Shown in pieces: positions 54,063 to 63,489 of a stretch of DNA of 64,000 nucleotides. The stretch comes from JBCDCP01 sp039181495 (GTDB lineage Bacteria; Pseudomonadota; Alphaproteobacteria; Rhizobiales; Tepidamorphaceae): assembly GCA_039181495.1 (NCBI GenBank), contig JBCDCP010000001.1:6507-70506 (forward strand). Reading direction: 5' to 3'. Under the pieces are notes generated by a model. That model searched no databases. It worked only from the letters and a program-made list of their open reading frames with translations, and was not told the origin of the DNA. Numbering within the stretch: the first letter of the stretch is position 1; each line of letters starts with the position of its first letter. Both the position numbers and the translations under genes were made by a program.

Positions 54063-54248
54063 ACTTACAAATCTCTGTTTTGGCGCGTGTTTCCTGTTTG
54101 ACTACACGTCGCGCTGACTACCCCTCGAACCACGCCTGAAGGTCGGATCTCTGATCCCCACGCCCTTTCCGCAAGGTCCATTTCGTGCCCGCCAACAACC
54201 CCGGAGGGCTGTCCCGAATGGTCAGAACTGTAGCCGAGGGGGGTGATA

Positions 54249-54266
54249 TGTCAACCAAACTTGACG
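54249..54266. promoter_or_regulatory. PpsR-like site 1 between bchF and aerR
   Basis: TGT-N12-ACG (TGTCAACCAAACTTGACG), one mismatch; minus strand reads TTGACA, a possible -35 for bchF. Confidence 0.65.
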
Positions 54267-54282
54267 TCAATATACGTTGACA
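54265..54282. promoter_or_regulatory. PpsR-like site 2 between bchF and aerR
   Basis: CGT-N12-ACA (CGTCAATATACGTTGACA), one mismatch; shares two bases with site 1, so the pair is centred 16 bp apart. Ends in TTGACA, a possible -35 for aerR. Confidence 0.65.
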
Positions 54283-54593
54283 TTTTTCGCGTGGGAGAAA
54301 ATAGATATGTACAATTTCAGATTTGGAAAAATACGCATCTGGGTAGCCTGAGATGTCTGACGGGGTAACTGCAACTCGGAACCGGGCGCGGAGGCGGCGC
54401 TTCGGCCATGCAGCGGGCAAATGGTTGTTCCATTCAGCCCGTATCCCTGCGCAAGGCCGGCCAGGCCGCGAGCATGCATCAGACATGCCACCGGAAAAGA
54501 CGGTTCCGGAAAAATTTGGCCGGACGCGTTGCTGCCATCCGTCATGGTCCAGTGCACGGACAAGTGCCGGCACGGCCCATAGGGGAGGTTGCA

Positions 54594-55616
54594 ATGGCCC
54601 GCTTGAAACACACCCAGCGCGTGTTGTCCGAATTCTGGGGTACGCGTGAGCCGGAAGATGGCCGCGGCAGTGAGGATCAACGGAGGTTCGGGCTGCCGAT
54701 CGGTATAGCTCTTACGGGAGAGGGACAGTCGGCCAATTCGATGGATGAGCCGACACTGATCGATATGATCGAAGGTGAAATCATACCGCGACTGTTGTTG
54801 TCGCATCGTGGCGAGACGCCGGCCTTTGTAAAAGGGCGCGTCGATGATGATGCCGATGCGCCGATTGTCCTGCGCGAAGGTGGTCTCGGGACGGCTCCGG
54901 TCGGTCGACGCCGGTTTGCCGAAATCGCCGACTGCGACCAGTTTGCCCGCCTTCTTATCGACCACGATGTCGAACTGGCATCGCGTTATGTCGATGTCCT
55001 GCGATACAATCTCGGGATCAGCGACAGTGCCATCCTGCTCGAGTTGCTTGCGCCAGCGGCGCGACAGTTGGGCCGGATGTGGGAAGACGACCTCTGCAGC
55101 TTCACCGATGTGACCGTAGGCATCTGCGCGCTTGAGCGGCTGCTCGTTCAGATGCGCCAAGGCATCGCGGCGGAAGATGCACCGGTTGTCGATCCAGTTG
55201 ATGCGTCGAACAGTGCGACCGCGCTGCTGACTGTCCAACCGGGCGAACAGCACGGATTCGGTTTGCTGATGGTTCAGGAGCTATTCCGCAGGGCCGGTTG
55301 GGATGTGTGCAGCGGACCTTTTGCAACCGCAGAAGGTCTGGTCGCCGAGGTGAGGCGTAACTCTTATACGCTGGTGGGTATCTCACTGGGTGATGCGGCG
55401 GCTCTAGAAGACTGCGCCGCATTGATTGCTTCGATCCGTGCGGCATCGAGGAATCGTAATGTGGCGATCTTTGTCGGCGGCTCCGCTTTTTCGGACCATC
55501 CCGAAAGGGCAGCACATGTGGGTGCCGACGATACTGCAGAAGATGGAGAGACGGCCGTCTCGAAGGCGGCCCGGCTGTTGGAAACACCATTGGTGGCGCC
55601 GCGATTAGACTCGTAA
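54594..55616 (+). CDS. ppaA: AerR/PpaA-type cobalamin-binding antirepressor
   Basis: Regulator (340 aa) with a C-terminal B12-binding (SCHIC) domain. Visible are the helical region NLGISDSAILLELLAPAARQ LGRMWEDD (split here for length) and the cobalamin His in QPGEQHGFGLLMVQ, plus TLVGISLGDAA and VAIFVGGSAF. In Rhodobacter, AerR/PpaA binds PpsR/CrtJ and relieves repression in response to light and oxygen. ATG 54594 has GGGGAGG upstream; ppsR follows after 43 bp. Confidence 0.88.
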   Translation: MARLKHTQRVLSEFWGTREPEDGRGSEDQRRFGLPIGIALTGEGQSANSMDEPTLIDMIEGEIIPRLLLSHRGETPAFVKGRVDDDADAPIVLREGGLGTAPVGRRRFAEIADCDQFARLLIDHDVELASRYVDVLRYNLGISDSAILLELLAPAARQLGRMWEDDLCSFTDVTVGICALERLLVQMRQGIAAEDAPVVDPVDASNSATALLTVQPGEQHGFGLLMVQELFRRAGWDVCSGPFATAEGLVAEVRRNSYTLVGISLGDAAALEDCAALIASIRAASRNRNVAIFVGGSAFSDHPERAAHVGADDTAEDGETAVSKAARLLETPLVAPRLDS

Positions 55617-55659
55617 AGAGCTTTTCTCATCGTGACGCTGCCGAAAACAGGTTGCCGGA

Positions 55660-57093
55660 ATGGACAGGGTAGTGACCCAACATAGGCGGTTTCGCGATGC
55701 GGCGGCCCATCTGGGGCCGTTGGACGACGATGTTACCGGTGACATCCTGTCTGCAGCCGCCGACCTCGTGTTGGTTGTCGATCCCAAAGGCATCATCAAC
55801 GACCAATCGGTGGCTGATGCGGACCTTGCCCGCGACGACCGGGTGTCCTGGATCGGGCAGGCGTGGAGTGATGTTGTCACGCCCGAGAGCCAGCCCAAGA
55901 TTGAGGCGATCATCAGCGAGGCTCAGCGAGAAGGTGTTTCGCGGCCACGCGAAATCAACCACACCATCGTTGGCGATGATGACTTGCCGATGCGCTATGT
56001 CGCAATCCGGCTTGGCGATACCGGACGGGTGATGGCCTTTGGCCGCGATCTTCGCAGTGTCGCACGGATGCAGCAGCGTCTGGTCAATGCCCAGATGGCC
56101 ATGGAGCGTGATTTTGCACGGCTGCGGCAGGCCGAGGCGCGTTATCGCCTGCTGTTCCAGATGGCATCTGAGCCCGTGCTGATCATTGATGCGGCAACGC
56201 AGGCGGTATCGGAGGCAAACCCTTCAGCCTGCAATCTGGTGGACCTCGCAGCACCTAAGTTGCTTGGGCGAAGATTGGTGCAGGTGTTTGATCCGGCCAG
56301 CCGCGATAGTGTCCGCGCCCAACTTGCCGCTGCCTCTGCCGTCGGGCAGGCGACCCCGTTCCAGGCCCGTCTCGCCAATGGGCGTGAGGTGAACCTCGCT
56401 GTGTCACTGTTCCGGCAAACGGATCAGGCCTTCCTGCTTGTGCGGATGTCTTCGGATTCAGCGCAGTTGCTGGTGCGCGGAGGTGCGGACAGGGAAAGCA
56501 GAGCCGTTCTTGATGTTATCGACGCCTTGCCGGACGGTTTCGTCCTTTTGGATGACAACCGTCAGATCATCGATGCCAATTCGGCCTTTCTCGACTTGAT
56601 CCAGATTGCGTCGATTGATCAGGCCCGCGGTCAGTCGCTTGAAAAATGGTTCGAACGACCAGGCGTCGATTTCAATGTGCTCATGTCTAACTTGCGGGAA
56701 CACGGATCTGTGCGCCGTTTCCCGACCATTCTTCGCGGCGATCTCGGATCGCTTGAAAATGTCGAGATCGCGGCGGTCTCGGTTACTGGGACCAATGAGG
56801 GCTTCGTTGGACTGGTGGTGCGCAGCGTTGGCGCAGCTGCGCGGCCCAATATCCTTGTTGATGGTTTCCCGGCCCGCTCGGTTGATCAGCTCTCGGAGTT
56901 GGTCGGCCATATGTCACTCAAGGACGTGGTGCGGGAAACAACAGATGTGGTCGAACGGTTGTGTATCGAAGCCGCGCTCAAGCTGACCAGCGATAATCGC
57001 GCCTCGGCAGCACAGATGCTCGGCCTGAGCCGTCAGAGCCTTTATGCCAAGCTGCGTCGCTTTGGTATGGTTGAGAGCAACAACGCTAACTAG
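55660..57093 (+). CDS. ppsR: PpsR/CrtJ photosynthesis repressor
   Basis: Master repressor (477 aa) of photosynthesis genes. N-terminal domain, two PAS domains (about residues 160-270 starting RLLFQMASEPVLIIDAAT, and 285-400 starting IDALPDGFVLLDDNRQ), and a Fis-type HTH at the C terminus (SAAQMLGLSRQSLYAKLRRF). Two Cys are present, one in PAS1 (NPSAC, about 190) and one near the HTH (ERLCIEAA, about 435) equivalent in position to the redox Cys of Rhodobacter PpsR. Its TGT-N12-ACA sites recur through the cluster. Confidence 0.94.
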   Translation: MDRVVTQHRRFRDAAAHLGPLDDDVTGDILSAAADLVLVVDPKGIINDQSVADADLARDDRVSWIGQAWSDVVTPESQPKIEAIISEAQREGVSRPREINHTIVGDDDLPMRYVAIRLGDTGRVMAFGRDLRSVARMQQRLVNAQMAMERDFARLRQAEARYRLLFQMASEPVLIIDAATQAVSEANPSACNLVDLAAPKLLGRRLVQVFDPASRDSVRAQLAAASAVGQATPFQARLANGREVNLAVSLFRQTDQAFLLVRMSSDSAQLLVRGGADRESRAVLDVIDALPDGFVLLDDNRQIIDANSAFLDLIQIASIDQARGQSLEKWFERPGVDFNVLMSNLREHGSVRRFPTILRGDLGSLENVEIAAVSVTGTNEGFVGLVVRSVGAAARPNILVDGFPARSVDQLSELVGHMSLKDVVRETTDVVERLCIEAALKLTSDNRASAAQMLGLSRQSLYAKLRRFGMVESNNAN

Positions 57094-57244
57094 TATGCGA
57101 ATGGTTGCCGGCCGCGGGCGTTGGCGGCGACAAATTTGCAGTCTTGGTGGCCGTTGACCTTAGGCGTAGCCGAATGCCGGATCACCCGAATCAGCGGGTC
57201 TGTAGGACCGATCCAAGAGTGTCAAAAAATCTAGTCAGACTAAG

Positions 57245-57262
57245 TGTCAATTCAAATTGACA
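57245..57262. promoter_or_regulatory. PpsR operator upstream of bchG
   Basis: TGTCAATTCAAATTGACA, a fully palindromic TGT-N12-ACA. Its TTGACA end may be the -35 of bchG with TAGCCT 17 bp later. A half-site (TGTCAAAAAA at 57220) lies 25 bp upstream. Confidence 0.75.
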
Positions 57263-57291
57263 CTCAATTTTCCGCGGTCTAGCCTTCGGGT

Positions 57292-58248
57292 ATGACAGAG
57301 TCCGCGATTGCGTCTGCAGAGCCTGCCGGCAAGAGGGTCAAAACCCATCTGCCACAGCCATTGGCTGTGCTTGAATTGCTCAAGCCGATCACATGGTTCG
57401 CACCGATGTGGGCCTTCATGTGCGGCATGGTGTCCTCAGGCGTTTCGATCTCGCAAAACTGGGTCTTGGCCGTGCTTGGCGTGGTGCTCGCCGGGCCATT
57501 GGTCTGCGCCATGAGCCAGGCCATCAATGACTGGCATGATCGCCATGTCGACGCGATCAACGAACCGGGGCGGCCTATTCCATCGGGGCGGATTCCCGGC
57601 CGCTGGGGCCTGTACATCGCAATCGTCTGGACGGCGCTTTCGCTGGCTGTTGCGGCGGTTCTAGGTATCTGGGTGTTTGTCGCTGCGTGTCTTGGATTGG
57701 CTTTGGCCTGGGCCTACTCAGCACCACCACTTCGGCTCAAGAACAATGGCTGGTGGGGCAACGCGGCTGTCGGCTTTTCCTATGAGGGGCTGGCCTGGTT
57801 CACCGGCGCAGCGGCGCTGATCGGCGCGTTTCCGGACTGGCGGATCGTAACGCTCGCGGTCCTCTACTCGCTCGGTGCCCACGGCATCATGACGCTGAAT
57901 GACTTCAAGGCCATTGAAGGCGACCGGCAAATGGGTGTGCGGTCGCTCCCCGTGCAGCTTGGCGTATCGCCAGCGGCCCGGCTCGCCTGCGTCGTCATGG
58001 CGTTGCCACAGGTCATTGTGATCGGGTTTCTCATCGTTTGGGGGCTGCCGCTCTTCGCCGCCATTGTTGCGCTGCTGCTCGGCGCGCAAGCCTGGCTGAT
58101 GGCGCGCTACCTGCTCGATACGAACAAACTTCTCGAACAGCCCTACCGAATGGCTGCGCTCTACAATGCGACGGGCACGACACTCTACGTGCTCGGAATG
58201 TTGGCGAGTGCGATTGGCCTGCGTGGGCTCTTGATCACCGGTGTCTAG
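57292..58248 (+). CDS. bchG: Bacteriochlorophyll synthase BchG
   Basis: UbiA-family prenyltransferase (318 aa) attaching geranylgeranyl or phytyl diphosphate to bacteriochlorophyllide a in the membrane. The first Asp-rich motif is NDWHDRHVDAINEPGRPIPS near residue 81; the second is TLNDFKAIEGDRQMG near 202. About eight hydrophobic helices. Leads bchG-pucC-bchP. Confidence 0.95.
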   Translation: MTESAIASAEPAGKRVKTHLPQPLAVLELLKPITWFAPMWAFMCGMVSSGVSISQNWVLAVLGVVLAGPLVCAMSQAINDWHDRHVDAINEPGRPIPSGRIPGRWGLYIAIVWTALSLAVAAVLGIWVFVAACLGLALAWAYSAPPLRLKNNGWWGNAAVGFSYEGLAWFTGAAALIGAFPDWRIVTLAVLYSLGAHGIMTLNDFKAIEGDRQMGVRSLPVQLGVSPAARLACVVMALPQVIVIGFLIVWGLPLFAAIVALLLGAQAWLMARYLLDTNKLLEQPYRMAALYNATGTTLYVLGMLASAIGLRGLLITGV

Positions 58249-58294
58249 AGGGGCACGGGAACAACTTCGCTCGTGACGTTAAGGAGGGGCATCC

Positions 58295-59707
58295 ATGACA
58301 GTCACCGACATCGATAGGGTGGAGGGCATCGGCAACGAACCGGTCGATAGCTCTGCACCGATGGCTGAGCGCTACCTGAGTTGGTTTGGTATCATCCGGC
58401 TCGGCCTCGTGCAGACGGCACTCGGGGCCATCGTCGTTCTGACAACGTCGACGCTCAACCGCGTCATGGTCGTGGAGATCGGGCTTGCTGCCATGCTGCC
58501 CGGCGCCTTGGTGGCGCTCCATTACGTTGTTCAGTTGTCCCGGCCGCGCTGGGGACATGGTTCAGACGTCGGCGGCCGGCGCACACCATGGATCGTTGGC
58601 GGCATGGCGGTGCTCGCGCTTGGCGGTTTTGCCGCTGCCGCAGCGACAGCCCTGATGGCAACACAGTTCTGGCTCGGCGTTGCTGCAGCGACATTCGCTT
58701 TCGTCCTGATTGGCGGCGGCGTCGGTGCTGCGGGCACGTCATTGCTCACTCTGTTGGCAACGCGCGTGGCGCCGGTGCGGCGCGCACCTGCCGCGACGAT
58801 CGTCTGGGTGATGATGATCATCGGGTTCATCGTCACAGCAGCAACGGCGGGAACTTTTCTTGATCCGTTCAGTCTGACCCGGCTGGTGACAGTGACCGGC
58901 ATTGTCAGCCTGATTGCATTCTGCGTGACGCTGCTCGCCGTTGCGGGGATTGAAAAGGCCCCCGCGAGAAAGGCGACAGTTGCCACCAACGAAGAGAAAC
59001 CGGATTTCTGGGCGGTTCTGCGAGAGGTCTGGGACGAACCCAAATCGCGCCGTTTCGCAATCTTCGTGTTTGCTTCGATGCTGGCCTACTCGGCGCAGGA
59101 TCTGATCCTCGAGCCATTCGCTGGTGCGGTGTTCGGTTTCACGCCCGGTGAATCGACCAAACTTGCCGGGGTACAGCATGGCGGCGTGCTCGTGGGCATG
59201 GTGGTCGTGGCATTGGCCGGGCTTGGCTTCCGCGGTGTTCGCTTCGGCTCGCTGCAGGCCTGGACTGTGGGAGGATGCGCTGCCTCGGCACTGGCATTGT
59301 TCGCCCTGGCTTTCGCTGGGTTTGTCGGTCCCGCGTGGCCACTCAAGCTCAACGTGTTCGCACTCGGTCTTGCCAATGGTGCCTTCGCAGTCGCGGCTAT
59401 CGGTTCGATGATGGGTCTTGCCAGTGAAGGCGGCCGCAATCGTGAAGGTGTCCGCATGGGGGTGTGGGGTGCGGCCCAGGCCATCGCCTTTGGCCTCGGC
59501 GGCTTCCTCGGCACGGTCGGTGTCGACGTGACGCGGGCGCTGACCGGCTCGGTGGCGCAATCCTACATGGCCGTGTTCACGCTTGAGGGTTTTGTCTTCC
59601 TTATTTCGGCGGTGCTGGCGGTCCGTGTCGGTATCGATCTTGTGGAGAGCAGGAACCGCCTTTCGGTGGCCGGAGATGGGTATCTAGCAGGGGTCGGCGG
59701 ATCCTGA
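58295..59707 (+). CDS. PucC-family (BCD) transporter-like protein between bchG and bchP
   Basis: Twelve-helix BCD-family protein (470 aa), paralogue of LhaA. IIRLGLVQTALGAIVVLTTS TLNRVMVVEIG-type start (split for length), RPRWGHGSDVGGRRTPWIVG and multiple helices are visible. Genes of this type between bchG and bchP (orf428/Bch2) are found across purple bacteria and are thought to help bacteriochlorophyll delivery or pigment-protein assembly. RBS AAGGAGG. Confidence 0.9.
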   Translation: MTVTDIDRVEGIGNEPVDSSAPMAERYLSWFGIIRLGLVQTALGAIVVLTTSTLNRVMVVEIGLAAMLPGALVALHYVVQLSRPRWGHGSDVGGRRTPWIVGGMAVLALGGFAAAAATALMATQFWLGVAAATFAFVLIGGGVGAAGTSLLTLLATRVAPVRRAPAATIVWVMMIIGFIVTAATAGTFLDPFSLTRLVTVTGIVSLIAFCVTLLAVAGIEKAPARKATVATNEEKPDFWAVLREVWDEPKSRRFAIFVFASMLAYSAQDLILEPFAGAVFGFTPGESTKLAGVQHGGVLVGMVVVALAGLGFRGVRFGSLQAWTVGGCAASALALFALAFAGFVGPAWPLKLNVFALGLANGAFAVAAIGSMMGLASEGGRNREGVRMGVWGAAQAIAFGLGGFLGTVGVDVTRALTGSVAQSYMAVFTLEGFVFLISAVLAVRVGIDLVESRNRLSVAGDGYLAGVGGS

Positions 59708-59756
59708 TCATCGAAGGGCATGATCAGGTCTCGTAATGACCGAGGGGAACAGGACG

Positions 59757-61016
59757 ATGGAACACACCTATGACTGCGTTGTGGTTGGTGGCGGCCCTGC
59801 CGGGACAACAGCGGCAACACAGCTGGCGGTTGCTGGCTACGATGTGGCTCTGATGGACAAGGCAGGGCGGATCAAGCCTTGCGGCGGCGCAATCCCGCCG
59901 CGTGCCATTCGCGATTTCGATATACCGGAAGACCAACTCGTCGCACGCATCCGCTCGGCGCGGATGATCGCGCCGTCGGGCAAGCGCGTGCCGATGCCCA
60001 TCGAGGGCGGATTTGTCGGCATGGTCGATCGGGAGCACTTCGATGAGTTCTTGCGTGTGCGTGCGGGCGAGCTAGGCGCGACCCGTATCACCGGCACGTT
60101 CGTCCGGCTGGTCGAAGAGGATGACGGGACGGTCTCGATCACGTATCGGCCCAAGGGCGTCAGCAAGGATGATGTCCGAGAAGCCGATGCGATCAACGCG
60201 CAGATCGCCAATGCCGATCCGGACGGATCGGAGAGCGGGCCTCTGGAGACGATCCGTACTCGGGCGGTAATTGGAGCGGATGGCGCGCGCTCAGCGGTAG
60301 CCAAGCAATCGGTTCCCGGTGCTGACCGGGTGCCGTGCGTGTTTGCCTATCATGAGATCGTTGAAAGCCCTGAGCCGAACGAGGAGTTCGACCCGCTGCG
60401 GTGTGATGTCTGGTATCAGGGCCGGGTCTCGCCGGACTTCTATGGCTGGGTGTTTCCGCACGGGCCGTGCACATCAGTCGGTGTGGGCAGCGCGAACAAG
60501 GGCTTTTCGCTGCGTGGCGCTACCAAGTCGCTACGCGAGTCCGTCCATATGGAAGGCTGCAAGACGATCCGTCGTGAGGGTGCACCGATCCCGCTCAAGC
60601 CGATGAAGAAATGGGACAATGGCCGCAATGTCGTGCTGGCGGGAGACGCAGCTGGCGTGGTCGCGCCGTCATCAGGTGAGGGCATCTACTACGCCATGGA
60701 TACCGGCCGCATGGCAGCCGAAGCGGTCGATCAGTACCTTGTTACCGGTGATGCGAGGGCATTGGCCGGCGCTCGCAAAGCCTTTGGCAAGGCGCATGGC
60801 AAGGTGTTCTGGGTGCTCGGGATGATGCAGTACTTCTGGTATTGCAACGACAAGCGACGCGAACGTTTCGTCAAGATGTGCGAGGACCCCGATGTCCAGC
60901 ATCTGACGTGGCAGGCCTACATGAACAAGGAACTGGTGAGGGCCAAGCCGGCGGCGCATATGAAGATCTTCTTCAAGGACCTTGGCCATCTGTTTGGCCT
61001 TGGCTCGACCTCTTAG
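59757..61016 (+). CDS. bchP: Geranylgeranyl reductase BchP
   Basis: FAD-dependent reductase (419 aa) reducing the geranylgeranyl tail to phytyl. VVVGGGPAGTTAATQLAVAG and PCGGAIPPRAI are near the N terminus; VLAGDAAGVVAPSSGEGIYY is the second FAD motif. ATG 59757 is preferred to 59736 because the GAGGGGAACAGG ribosome site lies between them. Confidence 0.95.
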   Translation: MEHTYDCVVVGGGPAGTTAATQLAVAGYDVALMDKAGRIKPCGGAIPPRAIRDFDIPEDQLVARIRSARMIAPSGKRVPMPIEGGFVGMVDREHFDEFLRVRAGELGATRITGTFVRLVEEDDGTVSITYRPKGVSKDDVREADAINAQIANADPDGSESGPLETIRTRAVIGADGARSAVAKQSVPGADRVPCVFAYHEIVESPEPNEEFDPLRCDVWYQGRVSPDFYGWVFPHGPCTSVGVGSANKGFSLRGATKSLRESVHMEGCKTIRREGAPIPLKPMKKWDNGRNVVLAGDAAGVVAPSSGEGIYYAMDTGRMAAEAVDQYLVTGDARALAGARKAFGKAHGKVFWVLGMMQYFWYCNDKRRERFVKMCEDPDVQHLTWQAYMNKELVRAKPAAHMKIFFKDLGHLFGLGSTS

Positions 61017-61027
61017 GTCTTGGCGGA

Positions 61028-61360
61028 ATGACCTCGTTTGCCACATTTATGATTGACGGGGGGCTGTTGCCGCTCGTGATTCTCATTTTTGTCGCACTTG
61101 AGGCACTCGCACTCTTCTTGCTGAAACGACGGTTCGGCATTGGGCCGGGCCTCGCACCTATGGCCGGCAGCCTTTTGTCCGGCGGCTTTCTTGTCCTTGC
61201 GCTTTATGTCGCGCTTGTCGGTGGCCCGGCAACGATCATCTTGCTGTGTTTGGCGGCGTCATTTGTGGTCCATCTCGGCGACTTGGTTTGGCGGTTGCGC
61301 GAAAGTGGATCGGCATTGCGGCCGCGCGGAGAGGGTTTGCGGACGCAAGGTTCGGTATAA
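61028..61360 (+). CDS. Small membrane protein downstream of bchP
   Basis: Predicted 110-aa protein with three hydrophobic helices (GGLLPLVILIFVALEALALF, LLSGGFLVLALYVALVGG, IILLCLAASFVVHLGDLVW) and a basic tail. Begins 11 bp after bchP, so co-transcribed. Small membrane ORFs occur at this place in other photosynthesis clusters, but no function is known to me. Confidence 0.65.
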   Translation: MTSFATFMIDGGLLPLVILIFVALEALALFLLKRRFGIGPGLAPMAGSLLSGGFLVLALYVALVGGPATIILLCLAASFVVHLGDLVWRLRESGSALRPRGEGLRTQGSV

Positions 61361-61361
61361 C

Positions 61362-61400
61362 GTCGGTCGGCTTGCACCACTTTGGTGCTTGGCGACCGAC
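61362..61400. other. Interrupted palindrome upstream of dxs
   Basis: GTCGGTCG (61362-61369) pairs with CGACCGAC (61393-61400); inside, GCACCA pairs with TGGTGC. An RNA stem with an internal loop, in the leader of dxs. No T-run follows, so not a classical terminator. Confidence 0.45.
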
Positions 61401-61450
61401 CTCAGATGACCGGCAAGAATGAAGCCGGTCCATGTGTGGAGGGAAACGGG

Positions 61451-63436
61451 ATGGCGCATGATCAGACAGGCAAGGAGACGGTCACGGCACCGGGACGCCC
61501 GGACACGCCGCTGCTTGATCTTGTAAACACGCCCGATGATCTGAAACAGATCGATAAGGCAGATTTGCGCCAATTCACCGATGAATTGCGCGCCGAGATG
61601 ATTGACGCAGTATCGGTGACCGGAGGCCATCTGGGCGCAGGGCTTGGTGTCGTTGAGTTGACCGTTGCGCTCCACTACGTCTTCGACACGCCGGCCGACC
61701 GCATCATTTGGGATGTTGGCCACCAGTGCTATCCGCACAAGATCCTGACTGCCCGTCGCGACAGGATCCGAACTCTTCGCCAAGGCGGCGGCCTATCGGG
61801 TTTCACCAAACGAGCCGAAAGCGAATACGACCCGTTTGGCGCAGCGCACTCATCAACGTCAATTTCGGCCGGTCTAGGCATGGCCGTGGCGCGTGATCTG
61901 GCTGGCCGGCAGAACAATGTGGTGAGTGTCATCGGTGACGGTGCGATCACCGCAGGCATGGCCTATGAGGCAATGAACAATGCCGGCGGCATGGATGCGC
62001 GCCTGATTGTCATTCTCAACGACAATGACATGTCGATCGCCCCGCCGACCGGTGCGCTGAGCTCCTATCTGGCCCGGCTGGTTTCAACCAAGACGTTCCG
62101 GGGCCTGCGCGAGCAGTCAAAGAAACTCGTCAAGGACATGCCCTATCCGATCAAGGAAGGGGCTCGCCGCGCCGAGGAATTCGTCCGCGGCATGGCCATG
62201 GGCGGCACACTGTTCGAGGAACTGGGTTTTTTCTATGTCGGGCCGATCGATGGCCACAATCTCGATCAGCTCCTGCCCGTGCTTGAGAACGTTCGCGACA
62301 CGGAGACAGGGCCGATCCTGGTGCATGTCGTAACGGAAAAGGGCAAGGGTTACTCCTATGCCGAGAACGCCGCGGACAAGTATCACGGCGTTTCGAAGTT
62401 CGATGTCATCACCGGCAAGCAGACCAAGGCAAAGAGCAACGCACCGAGTTACACCAGCGTGTTTGCCAAATCGCTGATCCGCGAGGCCGAGGCCGACGAC
62501 AAGGTGGTCGCGATCACAGCTGCAATGCCATCAGGTACCGGGCTCGATCTGTTCGAGAAGACCTTCCCCGACCGTTGTTTCGATGTCGGCATTGCCGAGC
62601 AACACGCGGTGACCTTTGCCGGTGGGCTTGCAACAGAGGGCTACAAGCCGTTTTGCGCCATCTATTCGACCTTCCTGCAGCGTGCCTATGACCAGGTGGT
62701 CCATGACATTGCAATCCAGAACCTGCCGGTCCGCTTTGCCATCGACCGTGCCGGTCTTGTCGGTGCGGATGGCGCGACCCATGCCGGCGCATTCGACGTG
62801 ACCTATCTGTCCTGCCTACCGAACATGACAGTGATGGCCGCCGCCGATGAAGCCGAGTTAACCCGAATGGTTGCAACGGCAGTAGCCCATGAGTCCGGGC
62901 CTATCGCTTTCCGCTATCCGCGCGGCGAGGGTGTCGGTATCGACATGCCGGAAACCCCCGAGCCGCTAGAGATCGGTAAAGGGCGCATTCTTTGCGAGGG
63001 CAACAAGATTGCGCTGCTGTCCTATGGCACGCGACTGGCCGCAGCGCTGGACGCAGCCGAACGTCTGGCCACTTTCGGACTTTCAACGACCGTGGCGGAT
63101 GCGCGTTTTGCCAAGCCGCTGGACCAGGCGTTGATCCGCCAGCTTGTGCAGGAACATGAGGTGCTGATCACGATCGAGGAGGCATCCATAGGCGGGTTCG
63201 GTAGCCATGTGGTGCACTTCCTGTCGGAAGACGGATTGCTCGACCGTGGTCTCAAACTGCGCATGATGGTTTTGCCTGATCGTTTCCAGGATCAGGACAG
63301 CCCGGCCAACATGGTGGCCGATGCGGGGTTGGATGCGGACGGTATCGTCGCCAAGGCACTCGATGCGCTCGGTCTCAATGAGGATGCCGGTCTCGCCGAA
63401 GCCAGCCGTGGGACGGGTGCACCCCAGCGGGCCTGA
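61451..63436 (+). CDS. dxs: 1-deoxy-D-xylulose-5-phosphate synthase
   Basis: TPP-dependent enzyme (661 aa) joining pyruvate and glyceraldehyde 3-phosphate, the first step of the MEP isoprenoid pathway. Opens [19 protein letters not shown] motif [19 protein letters not shown] near residue 160; catalytic region [15 protein letters not shown]; transketolase C-terminal half includes [20 protein letters not shown] 61451 has GGAGGG upstream. Increases precursor supply for carotenoid and phytyl tails. Confidence 0.96.
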   Translation: MAHDQTGKETVTAPGRPDTPLLDLVNTPDDLKQIDKADLRQFTDELRAEMIDAVSVTGGHLGAGLGVVELTVALHYVFDTPADRIIWDVGHQCYPHKILTARRDRIRTLRQGGGLSGFTKRAESEYDPFGAAHSSTSISAGLGMAVARDLAGRQNNVVSVIGDGAITAGMAYEAMNNAGGMDARLIVILNDNDMSIAPPTGALSSYLARLVSTKTFRGLREQSKKLVKDMPYPIKEGARRAEEFVRGMAMGGTLFEELGFFYVGPIDGHNLDQLLPVLENVRDTETGPILVHVVTEKGKGYSYAENAADKYHGVSKFDVITGKQTKAKSNAPSYTSVFAKSLIREAEADDKVVAITAAMPSGTGLDLFEKTFPDRCFDVGIAEQHAVTFAGGLATEGYKPFCAIYSTFLQRAYDQVVHDIAIQNLPVRFAIDRAGLVGADGATHAGAFDVTYLSCLPNMTVMAAADEAELTRMVATAVAHESGPIAFRYPRGEGVGIDMPETPEPLEIGKGRILCEGNKIALLSYGTRLAAALDAAERLATFGLSTTVADARFAKPLDQALIRQLVQEHEVLITIEEASIGGFGSHVVHFLSEDGLLDRGLKLRMMVLPDRFQDQDSPANMVADAGLDADGIVAKALDALGLNEDAGLAEASRGTGAPQRA

Positions 63437-63448
63437 ACAGCCCGCTGG
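63424..63448 (+). terminator. Hairpin at the end of dxs
   Basis: CCAGCGGGC-CTGAACA-GCCCGCTGG, a perfect 9-bp stem with the dxs TGA in its loop. Followed by TATAATTT, a weak T-rich tract. Probable terminator of the bchG-dxs run. Confidence 0.5.
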
Positions 63449-63489
63449 TATAATTTAAACCGTGGCAGCTGGGCGGAGGTTTGAGCCGA

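Larger units (their letters stand above)
54063..54593. other. Divergent control region between bchF and aerR
   Basis: 531 bp without a credible gene; open frames here are not supported by codon pattern or ribosome sites. Contains two adjoining PpsR-like sites (54249-54282), each ending in or containing TTGAC, which can serve as -35 elements for both directions. Leaders would be about 170 nt (bchF) and 290 nt (aerR). Confidence 0.55.

Noticed and set aside
54118..55253. Minus-strand open frames (158 and 328 codons) over the bchF-aerR gap and aerR
   Set aside because: They cross the operators and the aerR coding sequence, have no domain pattern and are explained by high GC content.
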